A stretch of 64,000 nucleotides of DNA from NCBI RefSeq assembly GCF_001562255.1, contig NZ_CP014301.1, forward strand, positions 2,232,001 through 2,296,000. Direction: 5' to 3'. Origin of the DNA: Bosea sp. PAMC 26642 (GTDB lineage: Bacteria; Pseudomonadota; Alphaproteobacteria; Rhizobiales; Beijerinckiaceae). The translations under genes were made by a program, and so were the position numbers. A model generated the notes under the pieces. It made no database searches. It saw only the letters and a list, made by a program, of their open reading frames with translations, and had not been told where the DNA came from. Of this stretch, positions 54,525-63,977 are shown one piece after another; within the stretch, counting starts at the first letter, position 1, and every line of letters starts with the position of its first letter.

Positions 54525-54584
54525 ACTCGAACCGGCACCGGCGCTGTTATGAGCAGCGAGCTCTAACCATTGAGCTACCGGCCC
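54508..54584 (-). tRNA. tRNA with anticodon CAU, probably tRNA-Ile2 (lysidine-modified)
   Basis: Complete cloverleaf on the minus strand with encoded CCA. Acceptor stem GGGCCGG/CCGGCCC, D arm GCTC-AATGGTTA-GAGC, anticodon arm CGCTG-CTCATAA-CAGCG, T arm GCCGG-TTCGAGT-CCGGC. Anticodon CAU could mean initiator Met, elongator Met or Ile2. It lacks initiator features and has C4-G69 and C5-G68 pairs, which favour recognition by TilS and thus Ile2. The identity is an inference. Confidence 0.9.
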
Positions 54585-54669
54585 ACCCTTCGCCTACCAT
54601 CGCAGCCGACCGCCTAGCAAGCGCCAAAGGCCCGTAAGAACCGGCGATACTGACCCCGAATGACGACGA

Positions 54670-54692
54670 CCCGCCGTCGCGAAGACGGCGGG
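54670..54692 (-). terminator. Hairpin downstream of the chemoreceptor gene
   Basis: Perfect 9-bp stem CCCGCCGTC / GACGGCGGG around a 5-base loop, 30 bases after the chemoreceptor stop on the minus strand; the following bases TCGTCGTCATT are only mildly T-rich. Confidence 0.55.
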
Positions 54693-54722
54693 CCGTGTAA
54701 CGGGTCCGAATGGAAAGGCCGC

Positions 54723-57134
54723 TCAGGCCGCGCGGGCGATCTGGGTTTCGCCGCCATGCTCGGCGACATGGCCCTCGCGGAACTTGAAGCGGCCGATATG
54801 CTCGGTCAAGGCGCGGGTCTGCTCGTCGGTGAGAGCAAGCGCTGCGTTGGTTTCCTCGACCAGCGCCGCGTTCTGATGGGCCATCGTGCCGATGCCGTCG
54901 ATCTCGGTGTTGATCGCCGAGACGTCGCTGGCCTGGCTCTTGGCTGTCTGCGAAATGCCGTTCATCAGCCCGGTCAGGTCGTTGACCGAGGAGACGATCG
55001 CTTCGAACATCGCCGAGGTCTCCTCGACGAGGCCAACGCCGACCTTGACGTCGCCATGGGCGGCCTCGACAAGCTTCTTGACGTCGTTGGAGGCATCGGC
55101 CGAGCGCTTGGCGAGGCTGCGCACCTCGGCCGCCACGACGGCGAAGCCCTTGCCGCTGTCGCCGGCGCGCGCCGCCTCGACAGCCGCGTTCAAGGCCAGC
55201 AGATTGGTCTGGAAAGCGATCTCGTCGATCATGGCGATGACCTCCGAGATCTTGTTGGAGGACGTCCTGATGCGCTGCATCGCCTGTAGCGCGGAGGCCA
55301 CGACCTTCTCGCCCTGCTGGGCCCGGGCCTCGGCGCCCTCGGCCATGCCGGTGGCCTGGGCGGCCTCGGCTGCGGTCTTCCTCACCGTACCGGCGAAAGC
55401 GGTGAGCTGGTTGGTCGCCATCGAGACGGCGTTGCTCTCCTCGCTGGTGCGCTCGGCGAGATCGGTGACGCCGTCGAGAATCTCGCTGGTGGCGCTGCGA
55501 ACCGCCGCCACCGTATCCGAAAGGCGGGCCAGCGTGCTCTCGAACTCGTCTGCGAGCCCGTTCGTGCCGGTCTTGAGGTCGGCGAAGGCGCCCTGATACA
55601 GCCCTTCGACGCGGGCCGAGAGATGGCCGGCCGAAAGCTCGGCCAGCACGTCGCAGGTCTCGGAAAGGCCGCTCTGCACGGTTTCCAGCAATTCGTTGAC
55701 GGAGCCGGCGAGCGCATTCAGCTCCTCGTCGGCGAAGGTCGCGGCGACGCGCTGGCTGAAATCACCGGCCGCGGCGGCGCTGACCACGGCGCCGAAGGCG
55801 GCGCCGAGTTCCATCATCATGGCGCGGCGCTGCTCCAGCGCGCGCGCATCGTCCTCGACCTTGGCGGCTTCGGCGGCGCGCAGCGCCACCGCATTGTCGC
55901 GGAACAGCAGCACGCTCTTCGAAATATCCGCGATCTCGTCATTGCCCTTGGCATCGACGACGGTATCGAGCTGTCCGTCGGCGATGGCCCGCGTCGCGCT
56001 CCAGAGCCGGTTCAGCCGGCCTACGATCATCGGGCGGACATAGAACAGCGACAGCGCAAACGCGACCAACAGCGAGCCGATGCCCATGACGCCGAGCCAG
56101 GTCTTGCTCTGCGCGATCAGCGCGCTGGTCGATTCGGTCGCGGCGACGGCCTCGCCGCGCGCGCCCTTGACCAGCTTGTCGACCTCAGCGCGCAAAGTGC
56201 TCGCAGCGAGATCGATTCCCCGCAAACCGTTGCCGATGGCGTCCTGGGTGACGATGTCGCGCTGGCGCACCTCGACCACGCCGCTCGAGCCCTCGCCGAT
56301 ATCGATAACGGCGTTGATCGAGCGCACGCGGGCCTGGTTCGGTGCGATCTTTTCGGCCGCAGCCACATCCTTTCGGATTCGCTGGACGACCGCGTTGACG
56401 CGCTCGCGCGCCGTACCGAGGCGGGACTTATCGTCGATCTGGGTGACTTCGCGCATCAGCCCAATCAGTTCGTTGACCTGGGCTTCGAGCTTGCGAGCAA
56501 GGTCGAAGGCAGGGAATTCGCGTTCGCTGACCATCTGCAGCGCCTCGTCGAGCTGGGCACCGCTCAGGCCCTTGACGCTCTCGATGCCCATCACGACGTT
56601 GAACTGCCGCTCGTCGGCCTCGGCGCCGACCGACTTGGCGAACTCCTCGCGCGCCTTGGCAAGCTGATTGAGCGAGGCCTGCATCTCGGAGGCATTGCGC
56701 AACCGCTCGCCCGTCAGATCGTTGATATCGTTGATCTGGCGCGACAACTCGTCGACACTTTTCTGCACCGGCTTGATATCGACCTGGCCAACCACGCCGA
56801 TCCGGCGGATCAGATCGAACTGCCGGGCTTCGATGGCATCGAGTTCGTTGGTCAGCTTCGCCCTTTGCTGCACGGTCTGGACGTTCATGAAGCGCGGCGC
56901 CAGCGCGGTCGACTGGGTGGCGGCCTGCGAGAGCTCCAGAGCGAGTTCCACAGTCGGCATCTTGCGCTCGACCATAGCTTGCACCGTCAGGTTGACCCGG
57001 TCATAGGAAAACCAGGCGACCAGCGAAGCCACGATCGTCAGCGCGGTCAGCAGGCCGAGCGCAGCATAGATTCGCGCGGCGATGCCGATCCGGAGCTTCG
57101 TGCGCTGGCGCGCGGGCTTGCTGGCCGTCTTCAT
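54723..57134 (-). CDS. Membrane methyl-accepting chemotaxis protein
   Basis: Chemoreceptor of 803 residues. First membrane helix about 20-45 ([20 protein letters not shown]), a large helical periplasmic domain (about 46-345), second helix about 348-372 ([18 protein letters not shown]), HAMP to about 430, a second HAMP-like segment and the signalling hairpin ([20 protein letters not shown], about 645-665). The end ([15 protein letters not shown]) carries no CheR-docking pentapeptide. It is outside the che operon. It follows an orphan amino-acid-type binding protein by 40 bases on the same strand. Confidence 0.94.
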   Translation of the reverse strand: MKTASKPARQRTKLRIGIAARIYAALGLLTALTIVASLVAWFSYDRVNLTVQAMVERKMPTVELALELSQAATQSTALAPRFMNVQTVQQRAKLTNELDAIEARQFDLIRRIGVVGQVDIKPVQKSVDELSRQINDINDLTGERLRNASEMQASLNQLAKAREEFAKSVGAEADERQFNVVMGIESVKGLSGAQLDEALQMVSEREFPAFDLARKLEAQVNELIGLMREVTQIDDKSRLGTARERVNAVVQRIRKDVAAAEKIAPNQARVRSINAVIDIGEGSSGVVEVRQRDIVTQDAIGNGLRGIDLAASTLRAEVDKLVKGARGEAVAATESTSALIAQSKTWLGVMGIGSLLVAFALSLFYVRPMIVGRLNRLWSATRAIADGQLDTVVDAKGNDEIADISKSVLLFRDNAVALRAAEAAKVEDDARALEQRRAMMMELGAAFGAVVSAAAAGDFSQRVAATFADEELNALAGSVNELLETVQSGLSETCDVLAELSAGHLSARVEGLYQGAFADLKTGTNGLADEFESTLARLSDTVAAVRSATSEILDGVTDLAERTSEESNAVSMATNQLTAFAGTVRKTAAEAAQATGMAEGAEARAQQGEKVVASALQAMQRIRTSSNKISEVIAMIDEIAFQTNLLALNAAVEAARAGDSGKGFAVVAAEVRSLAKRSADASNDVKKLVEAAHGDVKVGVGLVEETSAMFEAIVSSVNDLTGLMNGISQTAKSQASDVSAINTEIDGIGTMAHQNAALVEETNAALALTDEQTRALTEHIGRFKFREGHVAEHGGETQIARAA

Positions 57135-57174
57135 CAGTCGTGTCTCCGGAGTGCCATGCGAAACGTGGTCGAGA

Positions 57175-58341
57175 TCAGGACGTCAGCGACGCCACGGACT
57201 TGAATGTGCCGTCGGCACCGATGACGGTGAGGAAGACGTCGTCGGAGCCGCGATTGTCGTTGGGACCGAAGGCCAGCTTGAAGCCGCCGAGATCGTAGGA
57301 GCCGTTGGTCAAGGCTTCCATGAACGCCTTGCGCGACGCTGACGGGCCGGCTTTTTCAAGACCCGCGATCACGGTGCGGCCGACGAGATAGCCCTCCAGC
57401 GAGACAAAGCCGGGCTTCTTGTCCTTGGCGTCGCTGGCGGCGAGCGCCTCCTGATAGGCCTTCACCACCGGGATGGAGGCGTCGCTCGGAAGCGGCACGA
57501 CCTGCGTGACGTAGACGCCCTTGCCCGCCTCCCCAAGTTCGGCTGCGAGCGCATCCGAGCCGACGAAGGAGATGTTCATGAAAGTCGGCTCGAACTTCAC
57601 CTGCCGACACAGCTTGATGAACTCGGCGCAGGGCTTGTAGGGGCCGACCATCACCACGGCCTCGGGGTTGGCCTTGCGGATTTCCAGCAGTGCCGAACGA
57701 ACAGCCACCGTATTGCGCTCGAAGGTGCCCTCGGCGACGAGGCTCATCTTGCGGGCGTCCATCGCCTTCTTGACGCCGGCAAGACCGGCGCGGCCGAAGG
57801 CATCGTCCTGGTAGAAGATCGCGATCTTGCTGAAGCCCCTGTCCTTGACCAGACGCTCGATCCAGACCTCGGTCTCCTGGAAATAGGATGCGCGGACATT
57901 GACCACATGCGGCAGATAGGGCTCGCGCAGGCCTTCGACACCGGTGAAAGGCCCGATGAAGGGCACGCCTGCCTCCTTGGCGATCGGATGCGTGGCCATC
58001 GAGGTCGGCGTACCGACCGGGCCCACCAGGGCAAAGACGTCTTTCGCGATCAGCGCTTTCGTGGCGTCGATCGACTTATTGGGTTCGTAGCCGTCATCCT
58101 GCGAGACCAGTTCGAGCTTGCGTCCATGGACGCCGCCCTTCTTGTTGACCTCGGTGAAGGCCGCGATCAGCCCGTCGCGCATGCCGAGCCCGAGCGCGCT
58201 GGCAGGCCCCTCGAAGACGGCCGCCTGGCCGAGCGTGATCGTGTCGGCCGAGACGCCGGCCTCGGCGAAGGCACGCAGCGGTAGCATGGCGATGGCGGCG
58301 GTGGATGATAGGCCAATCAGGACGGAGCGACGGCTGGTCAT
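57175..58341 (-). CDS. Orphan branched-chain-amino-acid-type ABC binding protein
   Basis: Periplasmic protein of 388 residues of the Leu/Ile/Val-binding (Peripla_BP_6) family with a twin-arginine-like leader ([20 protein letters not shown], cleavage after AFA). Motifs: [40 protein letters not shown] and [13 protein letters not shown]. No LivHMGF genes are near. The neighbour downstream, 40 bases away, is a membrane chemoreceptor; co-transcription suggests that the binding protein could present ligands to it. That coupling is an inference. Confidence 0.9.
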   Translation of the reverse strand: MTSRRSVLIGLSSTAAIAMLPLRAFAEAGVSADTITLGQAAVFEGPASALGLGMRDGLIAAFTEVNKKGGVHGRKLELVSQDDGYEPNKSIDATKALIAKDVFALVGPVGTPTSMATHPIAKEAGVPFIGPFTGVEGLREPYLPHVVNVRASYFQETEVWIERLVKDRGFSKIAIFYQDDAFGRAGLAGVKKAMDARKMSLVAEGTFERNTVAVRSALLEIRKANPEAVVMVGPYKPCAEFIKLCRQVKFEPTFMNISFVGSDALAAELGEAGKGVYVTQVVPLPSDASIPVVKAYQEALAASDAKDKKPGFVSLEGYLVGRTVIAGLEKAGPSASRKAFMEALTNGSYDLGGFKLAFGPNDNRGSDDVFLTVIGADGTFKSVASLTS

Positions 58342-58684
58342 GGACGGATCCCCTGTGATTGTTTTTCATAGATCGCTTGAGCGATGACCTAATACTGCCG
58401 GTTTTCCACTTAAGAATGCTTTAAACGACCGCCCCGCTCTGAATCGCCTGCATAGTGGGCGGATTTACAGCTCGTTAATCTTCGAGAGCGGGGTGGATGA
58501 AAGGATGGTCGAGGCAAAGCAATCTTGTTGCTGCCCGACGTGGCGCACAGCACAGATATCTCCTGAGCAGCCGCTGCCGACAGCCAGCAGAAAGCTATTT
58601 GTCAGGGCAAACATCGGATTGGCTTCCGGATACGGCTGTCGCGGCGTAACCATGCCGAGGTGCTGGGATAAAGCCCGCCAGGGC
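58342..58684. other. Intergenic stretch without a credible gene
   Basis: About 340 bases upstream of the binding protein. The part 58342-58470 is less GC-rich and should hold its promoter; a small palindrome ATCGCT-TG-AGCGAT lies at 58372-58385. Short open frames on the minus strand (for example ending at 58465) show no family or coding signature. Confidence 0.5.
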
Positions 58685-59095
58685 TCAGCTATCCGCGGGC
58701 TTCGACACCGGGCGCGGCCGCCCCTCCTCGTCGATCGCGACGAAGGTGAAGGTCGCATCCGTGACCTTCTCATGCAGCGTGGTGCGGAAGCGCCGAGCCC
58801 AGGCTTCGACATGGATCTTCATCGAGGTTCGGCCCACGGACTCCACCTCGGTATAGACACTGAGCACGTCGCCGACCTTGACCGGCCGGATGAAGGTCAT
58901 CGCGTCGACCGCAATCGTGACCACCCTGCCCTGCGCGCGATCGACGCCGGCGATGCCGCCTGCGGCATCCATGCGCGACATCACCCAGCCGCCGAAGATG
59001 TCGCCATTGGCGTTGGTGTCCGCCGGCATGGCGTTGATGCGAACCGTCAGGTTGCCGCGCGGCGCTTCCTCGGGTGTCAGGTCAGGCTCGGTCAA
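58685..59095 (-). CDS. Hotdog-fold acyl-CoA thioesterase (YciA-like)
   Basis: Thioesterase of 136 residues. The hotdog motif is PADTNANGDIFGGWVMSRMD with the catalytic Asp, followed by VTIAVDAMTFIRPVKVGDVL and TSMKIHVEAWAR. The start is TTG at 59095, six to seven bases after GGGGGA; the open frame further upstream overlaps the MetE-like gene end and is not family-like. Lies 46 bases downstream of the MetE-like gene, same strand. Hydrolyses medium to long acyl-CoA esters in the family. Confidence 0.88.
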   Translation of the reverse strand: MTEPDLTPEEAPRGNLTVRINAMPADTNANGDIFGGWVMSRMDAAGGIAGVDRAQGRVVTIAVDAMTFIRPVKVGDVLSVYTEVESVGRTSMKIHVEAWARRFRTTLHEKVTDATFTFVAIDEEGRPRPVSKPADS

Positions 59096-59141
59096 TGAGT
59101 GTCCCCCTTCTTGGCGGTCGAGTTCTTGGCGGTCCAGAGCC

Positions 59142-60167
59142 TCAGGCCGCGCCAAGTTCCTTGCGCACCAGGGCGGCGCCCGCCGCCAGCGCCGCGAGCT
59201 TGCCATAGGCGACCTCGGAGGTCATCGGCGCGAGCCCGCAATTGGTGCAGGGGTAGAGCTTCTCGGGCGCCACGAAGGCGAGCGCCGCGCGGATCGTGGC
59301 GGCGACCTCCTCCCGCGTCTCGATCGCGTTCGAGGCGACGTCGATCGCACCGGCCAGCACGTCCTTGCCGTCGAGCAGCTTGATCAGGTCGAGCGGCACC
59401 TTGGAGTTGCGGCACTCCAGCGAAACTTGGTCGATCGAGCTTTTGGCGATCGCCGGGAAGGTCTGCTCGTAATGGCGCCACTCGGCGCCGAGCGTCGCCT
59501 TCCAGTCTATATTGGCCTTGATGCCGTAGCCGTAGCAGATATGGACCGCGGTCTTGACCGTCAGGCCCTGCGCGGCGCGTTCCAAGCAGGCAATGCCCCA
59601 GTCCGGAACCTCCTTCATATAGACATTGAAGGCCGGCTCATCGAACTGTATCACGTTGATGCCCAGCGCCTGAAGCTCAAGCGCCTCCTCGTTCAGCACC
59701 GCCGCGAACGCCATGGCGAGGTCTTCGCGCCGGCCATAATGCTCGTCAGCGATCGTATCGACGATCGTCATCGGCCCGGGCAGCGTGAACTTGAGCTTAT
59801 GGGTGGTGTGGGAGCGCGCGGCCTGCGCCTCCATGCTGTGGACCGGCCCCTTGCGGCGGATTTCGCCCGTCACGGTCGGCACCTCCGCCTCGTAGCGGTT
59901 GTTGCGGATGCCCATGATCATCTTTTTGTCGAAGTCGATCCCGGCGAGATTGGCGAGGAAGCCGTGGACAAAATGCATCCTGGCCTGCTCGCCATCGCCG
60001 ACGATGTCGATGCCCGCATCCTCCTGCAGCTTCACCGACAGGATCGTCGCATCGCGCCGGCCTTCCTGCAGGGCGACGCCCTCCAGCTTCCAGGGCGCCC
60101 AGAGCCGCTGGGATTCGGCAAGCCAGCTAGGCTTGGGCAGGCTGCCGGCGATGGTTGTCAGGAGCAT
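59142..60167 (-). CDS. MetE C-terminal-like (cobalamin-independent methionine synthase) protein
   Basis: Protein of 341 residues equal to the catalytic C-terminal barrel of MetE without the N-terminal half, as in the YxjG/MetE-core group. Zinc ligand motifs are visible: HICYGYG (His and Cys), SLECRNSK region Glu, and LYPCTNCGLAP (Cys). FTLPGPMTIVDTIAD and FDEPAFN complete the core. It may transfer a methyl group from a small donor to homocysteine or cleave a thiol ether; substrate unknown. The ATG at 60167 gives MLLTTIAGSLPKPSWL. No SAM riboswitch pattern was seen upstream. Confidence 0.87.
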   Translation of the reverse strand: MLLTTIAGSLPKPSWLAESQRLWAPWKLEGVALQEGRRDATILSVKLQEDAGIDIVGDGEQARMHFVHGFLANLAGIDFDKKMIMGIRNNRYEAEVPTVTGEIRRKGPVHSMEAQAARSHTTHKLKFTLPGPMTIVDTIADEHYGRREDLAMAFAAVLNEEALELQALGINVIQFDEPAFNVYMKEVPDWGIACLERAAQGLTVKTAVHICYGYGIKANIDWKATLGAEWRHYEQTFPAIAKSSIDQVSLECRNSKVPLDLIKLLDGKDVLAGAIDVASNAIETREEVAATIRAALAFVAPEKLYPCTNCGLAPMTSEVAYGKLAALAAGAALVRKELGAA

Positions 60168-60268
60168 GGCGTGTCCTCTGGAATCTTGTGTGGTTGCGCC
60201 GACTTCTGACGGGTCGCAGACCAGCGTCAAGCCCAACCAACGAGCCCAGCCGAAAGGAGGAAACCTCG

Positions 60269-60397
60269 ATGACTGCGGCGCCGCCCATGATCTGCATCTC
60301 CCTGCGTTATGCCGATGCGGTGAGGATGTATGACTGGCTGATCGCGGCCTTCGCCTTCGAGAGGCACGCAGCCTCTTACTCAGAGGAAGGCAAATAA
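60269..60397 (+). pseudogene. Truncated VOC/glyoxalase-like gene (N-terminal stub)
   Basis: After a strong AAAGGAGG site the ATG at 60269 begins a 42-residue frame (ISLRYADAVRMYDWLIAAFA, then FERHAASYSEEGK) that matches the first beta-alpha unit of VOC proteins, which are normally 120-150 residues. The frame stops at 60397, where the sequence turns abruptly AT-rich. The rest of the gene is not found on the other side of the AT-rich block, so it was removed by the insertion. Confidence 0.75.
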
Positions 60398-60401
60398 GAC
60401 A

Positions 60402-62225
60402 TCACAAATTCTCATCAGCCTCAATCATGCGAATGTATTTTTCGATCCACTTTAACTCAGGCGTATGCGAAGCGATGCTGAGCAAATTTTCTTTATTATC
60501 AATAAAAAAACTACGAAACGGCGCAAATCTTCTAGCATTTTCACTGAGCCAAGCGATCGGATCTTTTTCAAGAACATCATCAAATCTCGTTCCTAATGCA
60601 CTTACGAAAGCCATAAATCTTGGGCTTTTCTTTAGACCTTCAACAGCAACTAGAGAAACGGGAGCCGCGGCAAGAACACCTGTTGGCCCCATCGCCAGAT
60701 ACCCTATCGTTGACGGCGAGGTTACAACGGCAGCTGCGACCAGCGGGATCATTACGTTTCGGACGCTTGCTAACCCATAAACCGCCCCTCGCTCAGGGTG
60801 GCTCCCCTCCGCCATCGCGCTAGCCGCGTCTACGACCGCGTCAGCTGCCGATTTTGTTGCGATATCGGTTCGGAGGGATATCGCAGCCGCAATATCTTTT
60901 GCGGCCTCTCTCAAAATCGCACGCTCAGCCCGATTCTTATCAAATAGCTGTGATTGATCAGCCAGCTCTTGACCTTCGCGGGTAGAGAGTATCATAGGAC
61001 CATGCAATGTGAGGAGGCTCTCCAGAGCCGCCTTGGCAGGATCTTCCAATTCCGGAAGCATCCGGTCACCAATATCTCTCTGAGAGGCCTCAAATATATT
61101 TCTAATTATTACACCAACACCCCAAACTTCTCCCCAGGAAATATCAGACAAATTACTCTTATCAATTAAAGATATATATTTAATTATCGCATCAGAAAGC
61201 TCTCTAAATTGATTACCAGATAATCGACTAGATAGATCTTTTGCCGATTGTAGAACGATGGGGCAGAGTTTTTCCGTTCGATCAGAAAAATCGCCGCCGA
61301 TGCGCGATTGATCGACGCTCATGCGATCGATGATATAATCTTCTCTTACCTCGAAGTGAGGCCCCACTCCCTGCGTCGGTATCTGATCTAAAATTTCACT
61401 ATCATCATGATCAAAGTCGCCATTAGATAATTTTCCACCAAACCCGATAACGATATGAGCTGCCAAATTATTTATACTATCGGGACCGCCACTCCATTCA
61501 GCGTCACGAAAATTTGATATTGCGCTCATTATCTTATTGTGAGTAGCAAAATCGACGGTAAACGGGATGTACCCTCGTAATTTCCCGTCATACCATTCCA
61601 CCCAAATCGACCAACTTGGGTCAATCTCAAGCAAATACCCTCTAAGCTCGCTCCAAAATTTGTGAAATGCAACACGCCCTTCGGAACGCGTCCAAAGCTC
61701 CGAAGACAGCAAAGAGTCAATATCTATCCGAGAATCAATTAGGAAATTGACGTCACTTTCGACCTGTAACATTGCCTCAGCGGCTATATTTCCCCTTATA
61801 GATCGAGCAGCAGAAGCAGATCGCTCAATAGCGGTGCTAGCAGAGCGAACTGAAGCGACATAAGCCCTTTCTGTAAAAGACGAGGCTTATGCGGCCGCCT
61901 GAGCAGACCATGTTATACGAAAGGTCGAATTAGCGGTATCCGAACCATATGGAGAAGAAAATCGATAATGACTATAGTGATGATATCTCTCTACATTATG
62001 CTCCGAAGAATATGCCCTCAAGAGATACGCAAATGTCGGAAGAACATGATTCTTTGCGGCTAGTGTTTTCTGGTCTGATTCATCAGACAGCCGTAGCTCG
62101 TGCGCGAGCAGTGGCAAAACACGGGCGGACGCCCGGATTGCGATTGCTGCGGACGCCCTTTTTCTTAAATGAAGGGGAAGTGTCTTAGCCCAACGGGAGA
62201 AGTCATGCTCGGTCTCGATGCGCAC
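60402..62225 (-). pseudogene. Large AT-rich gene of unknown function, interrupted by one in-frame TAA
   Basis: From GTG 62225 to the stop at 60402 one reading frame of 607 codons is open except for TAA at 61889-61887 (codon 113). The first piece starts RIETEHDFSRWAKTLPLHL and ends SAQAAA; 38 sense codons follow the TAA without another stop before the ATG at 61772, from where 456 residues run on. Two hydrophobic stretches lie late (IPLVAAAVVTSPSTIGYLAM, VLAAAPVSLVAVEG). No known domain recognised. Base composition is extreme: only 14 of 60 bases in 61141-61200 are G or C. Either a dead gene, suppressor/readthrough, or two polypeptides. Confidence 0.8.
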
Positions 62226-62280
62226 AGCAGTTCTCGATTCGCCACGAGATCAAAGTTTGCTCTGCCTAAATCAAAAAAGT

Positions 62281-63525
62281 CTACGCCACCACCGCCTTCC
62301 GCCGCGCCCGGAGCATCAGCCAGGCCACGATCGCCAGATTGACCAGGTTCCAGGCCATCCCGTTCAGGAACGCCATGCGGTAGGACGCGGAAGCATCGAA
62401 GATCGCACCCGAGATATAGCCGCCGAAGGCCATGCCCACGACCGTCGCCGACATCACGATGCCGATGCGCACGCCAGCCTCCTTGGCCGGAAGATACTCG
62501 CGGATGATCACCGCATACATCGGCACGATACCGCCCTGGAACAGCCCGAAGATGCCTGTGACGATGTAGAGCGAGGTCAGCCCGTCGAACCAGAGATAGA
62601 GGAACAGCGCCAGCCCCTGCATCAGCGAGCCGAGCGCCAGCGTCGCCGCCCCGCCGATCCTATCGGCAACGAAGCCCGACCCGACCCGGCTGATGATGCC
62701 GAGCCCCAGCATCAGCGACAGCATCTCGGCGCCACGCGCCACGCCATAGCCGAGGTCGCCGCAATAGGCGACGAGATGGACCTGCGGCATCGCCATGGCG
62801 ACGCAGCAGCAGAAACCCGCGACGGCGAGCAGCCATTGCAGCTGTGTGGCGCTGAGCCCGAGATCGCCGCGCGCGCCCGCACTGGCCGCCTCGTCGGCAG
62901 CCAGATGCGCGGCCGAGGGCCGGCGCCGGAAGAACAGCGCCAACGGCAGCATCACGGCCAGCGCGACCAGCCCGATCCCGATATGCGTCGCGCGCCAGCC
63001 ATGGTTCGCCAGGCCCCACGTGATGACCTGTGGCCAGATCACACCGGCGAGATAACTGCCAGATGCGCCGAAGACCACGGCGAGCCCGCGATGCCGGCGG
63101 AACCAGTGCGAGAGATCCGCAATCAGCGGCGCGAAGCCCGCCCCGCAGCCGACGCCGATGAGCAAGAGGTGCACGAGTGCGAATTGCCAGAGCGTCTGGG
63201 CGAAGCCGGCCAGCATGTAGCCCGCCCCGAGCAGCACCGCGCCGAGCACGATCGGCACGACGATTCCGTAGCGGTCGGCGATGCGCCCCATCGCGATGTT
63301 GCCGAAGCCGAAACCGAGCATGACGCAGGTATAGGGCAGCGACGCGCCCGCTCTCAGCGTACCGAACTCGGCCTGTACCGTGGGAAGCACGACCACGACC
63401 GACCAGGTACCGACGCAGGCGACCGTGCCCAACAGGAGCGACAGCGCGAGCCGCAGCCAGGCATAGGATGAATCAGGTGCGAAGCGCGCGGCATCCTGCG
63501 CGTCGGACAGGGATTGGGCAGCCAT
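62281..63525 (-). CDS. Major facilitator superfamily transporter
   Basis: Membrane transporter of 414 residues with twelve helices. MFS motif A is present as MGRIADRYGIVVPIVLGA and the second-half copy as GFVADRIGGAATLALGS; the first half begins LALSLLLGTVACVGTWSVVV. Family style resembles the oxalate/formate-like and monocarboxylate groups (GSGYLAGVIWPQ region), but substrate cannot be set. The gene ends six bases beyond the AT-rich insertion. Confidence 0.92.
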   Translation of the reverse strand: MAAQSLSDAQDAARFAPDSSYAWLRLALSLLLGTVACVGTWSVVVVLPTVQAEFGTLRAGASLPYTCVMLGFGFGNIAMGRIADRYGIVVPIVLGAVLLGAGYMLAGFAQTLWQFALVHLLLIGVGCGAGFAPLIADLSHWFRRHRGLAVVFGASGSYLAGVIWPQVITWGLANHGWRATHIGIGLVALAVMLPLALFFRRRPSAAHLAADEAASAGARGDLGLSATQLQWLLAVAGFCCCVAMAMPQVHLVAYCGDLGYGVARGAEMLSLMLGLGIISRVGSGFVADRIGGAATLALGSLMQGLALFLYLWFDGLTSLYIVTGIFGLFQGGIVPMYAVIIREYLPAKEAGVRIGIVMSATVVGMAFGGYISGAIFDASASYRMAFLNGMAWNLVNLAIVAWLMLRARRKAVVA

Positions 63526-63683
63526 GTTTCCTCGCGACGTCGTCTTCTGGAGCGACGTTCTGATGCAGGATTAGGCGGCGGCAGAAGGCGCGGCAAGCGC
63601 GCCGGCCGCAGGGCGGAACGGCGTTGGCGACGGACCCCGGCACAGGCATTCGTGAAGGCGGCGCGACCCTGAAGCGGCCGGGC

Positions 63684-63977
63684 TTATCCTCTTGTCGGCT
63701 TGAACAGCGTATCGCCCTGTTGCTCGATGATCTGCTGCGCCTTGACGAGAGTGAAATCCGCAGCCTCATCGGCACCCGGAAATCGATCGGCCCGGACGAA
63801 GCGATGGCTCATCACCTCTCCGTCGATCTCCTTCTCGATCACCCCGCAGAGCTGGTATTGCCCACCCTCCTGATAGGGGGTCGCATGGATCGTATAACCG
63901 TTATGGTCCAGCGTCTTGAGTGGGCCGGCGGGCGCAGCCGGCCCTTTGCGGCCGAAGAGGGACTTCAGGAAGGACAT
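63684..63977 (-). CDS. HlyU-family protein
   Basis: Small protein of 97 residues matching the HlyU family: MSFLKSLFGRKG start, YTIHATPYQEGGQYQLCGVI, HRFVRADRFPGADEAADFTL and AQQIIEQQGDTLF. HlyU was named as an activator of hemolysin in Vibrio, but members in alphaproteobacteria have no established target. The ATG at 63977 gives the conserved N-terminus. No virulence gene is near. Confidence 0.9.
   Translation of the reverse strand: MSFLKSLFGRKGPAAPAGPLKTLDHNGYTIHATPYQEGGQYQLCGVIEKEIDGEVMSHRFVRADRFPGADEAADFTLVKAQQIIEQQGDTLFKPTRG

Noticed and set aside
54305-54538. Minus-strand frame between the tRNA and the binding protein as an integrase remnant
   Set aside because: No catalytic Arg or Tyr motifs of a tyrosine recombinase; the sequence runs into the tRNA and is not recognisable.
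58465-58812. Minus-strand frame of 115 codons upstream of the binding protein
   Set aside because: Overlaps the thioesterase in another frame and shows no coding signature or homologue that I recognise.
60168-60268. SAM riboswitch upstream of the MetE-like gene
   Set aside because: No match to SAM-II or other SAM motifs; only 100 bases with no conserved stem pattern.
60402-61772. The AT-rich gene starting simply at ATG 61772
   Set aside because: The same frame continues upstream through 38 sense codons to a TAA and then a further 112 codons with a GTG start, which fits one interrupted gene better, though a separate downstream start cannot be excluded.
62218-63471. Plus-strand open frame of 417 codons opposite the MFS gene
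   Set aside because: Composition is Arg/His/Glu-rich as expected for the antisense of a hydrophobic GC-rich gene; no domain, and the minus-strand MFS motifs are clear.
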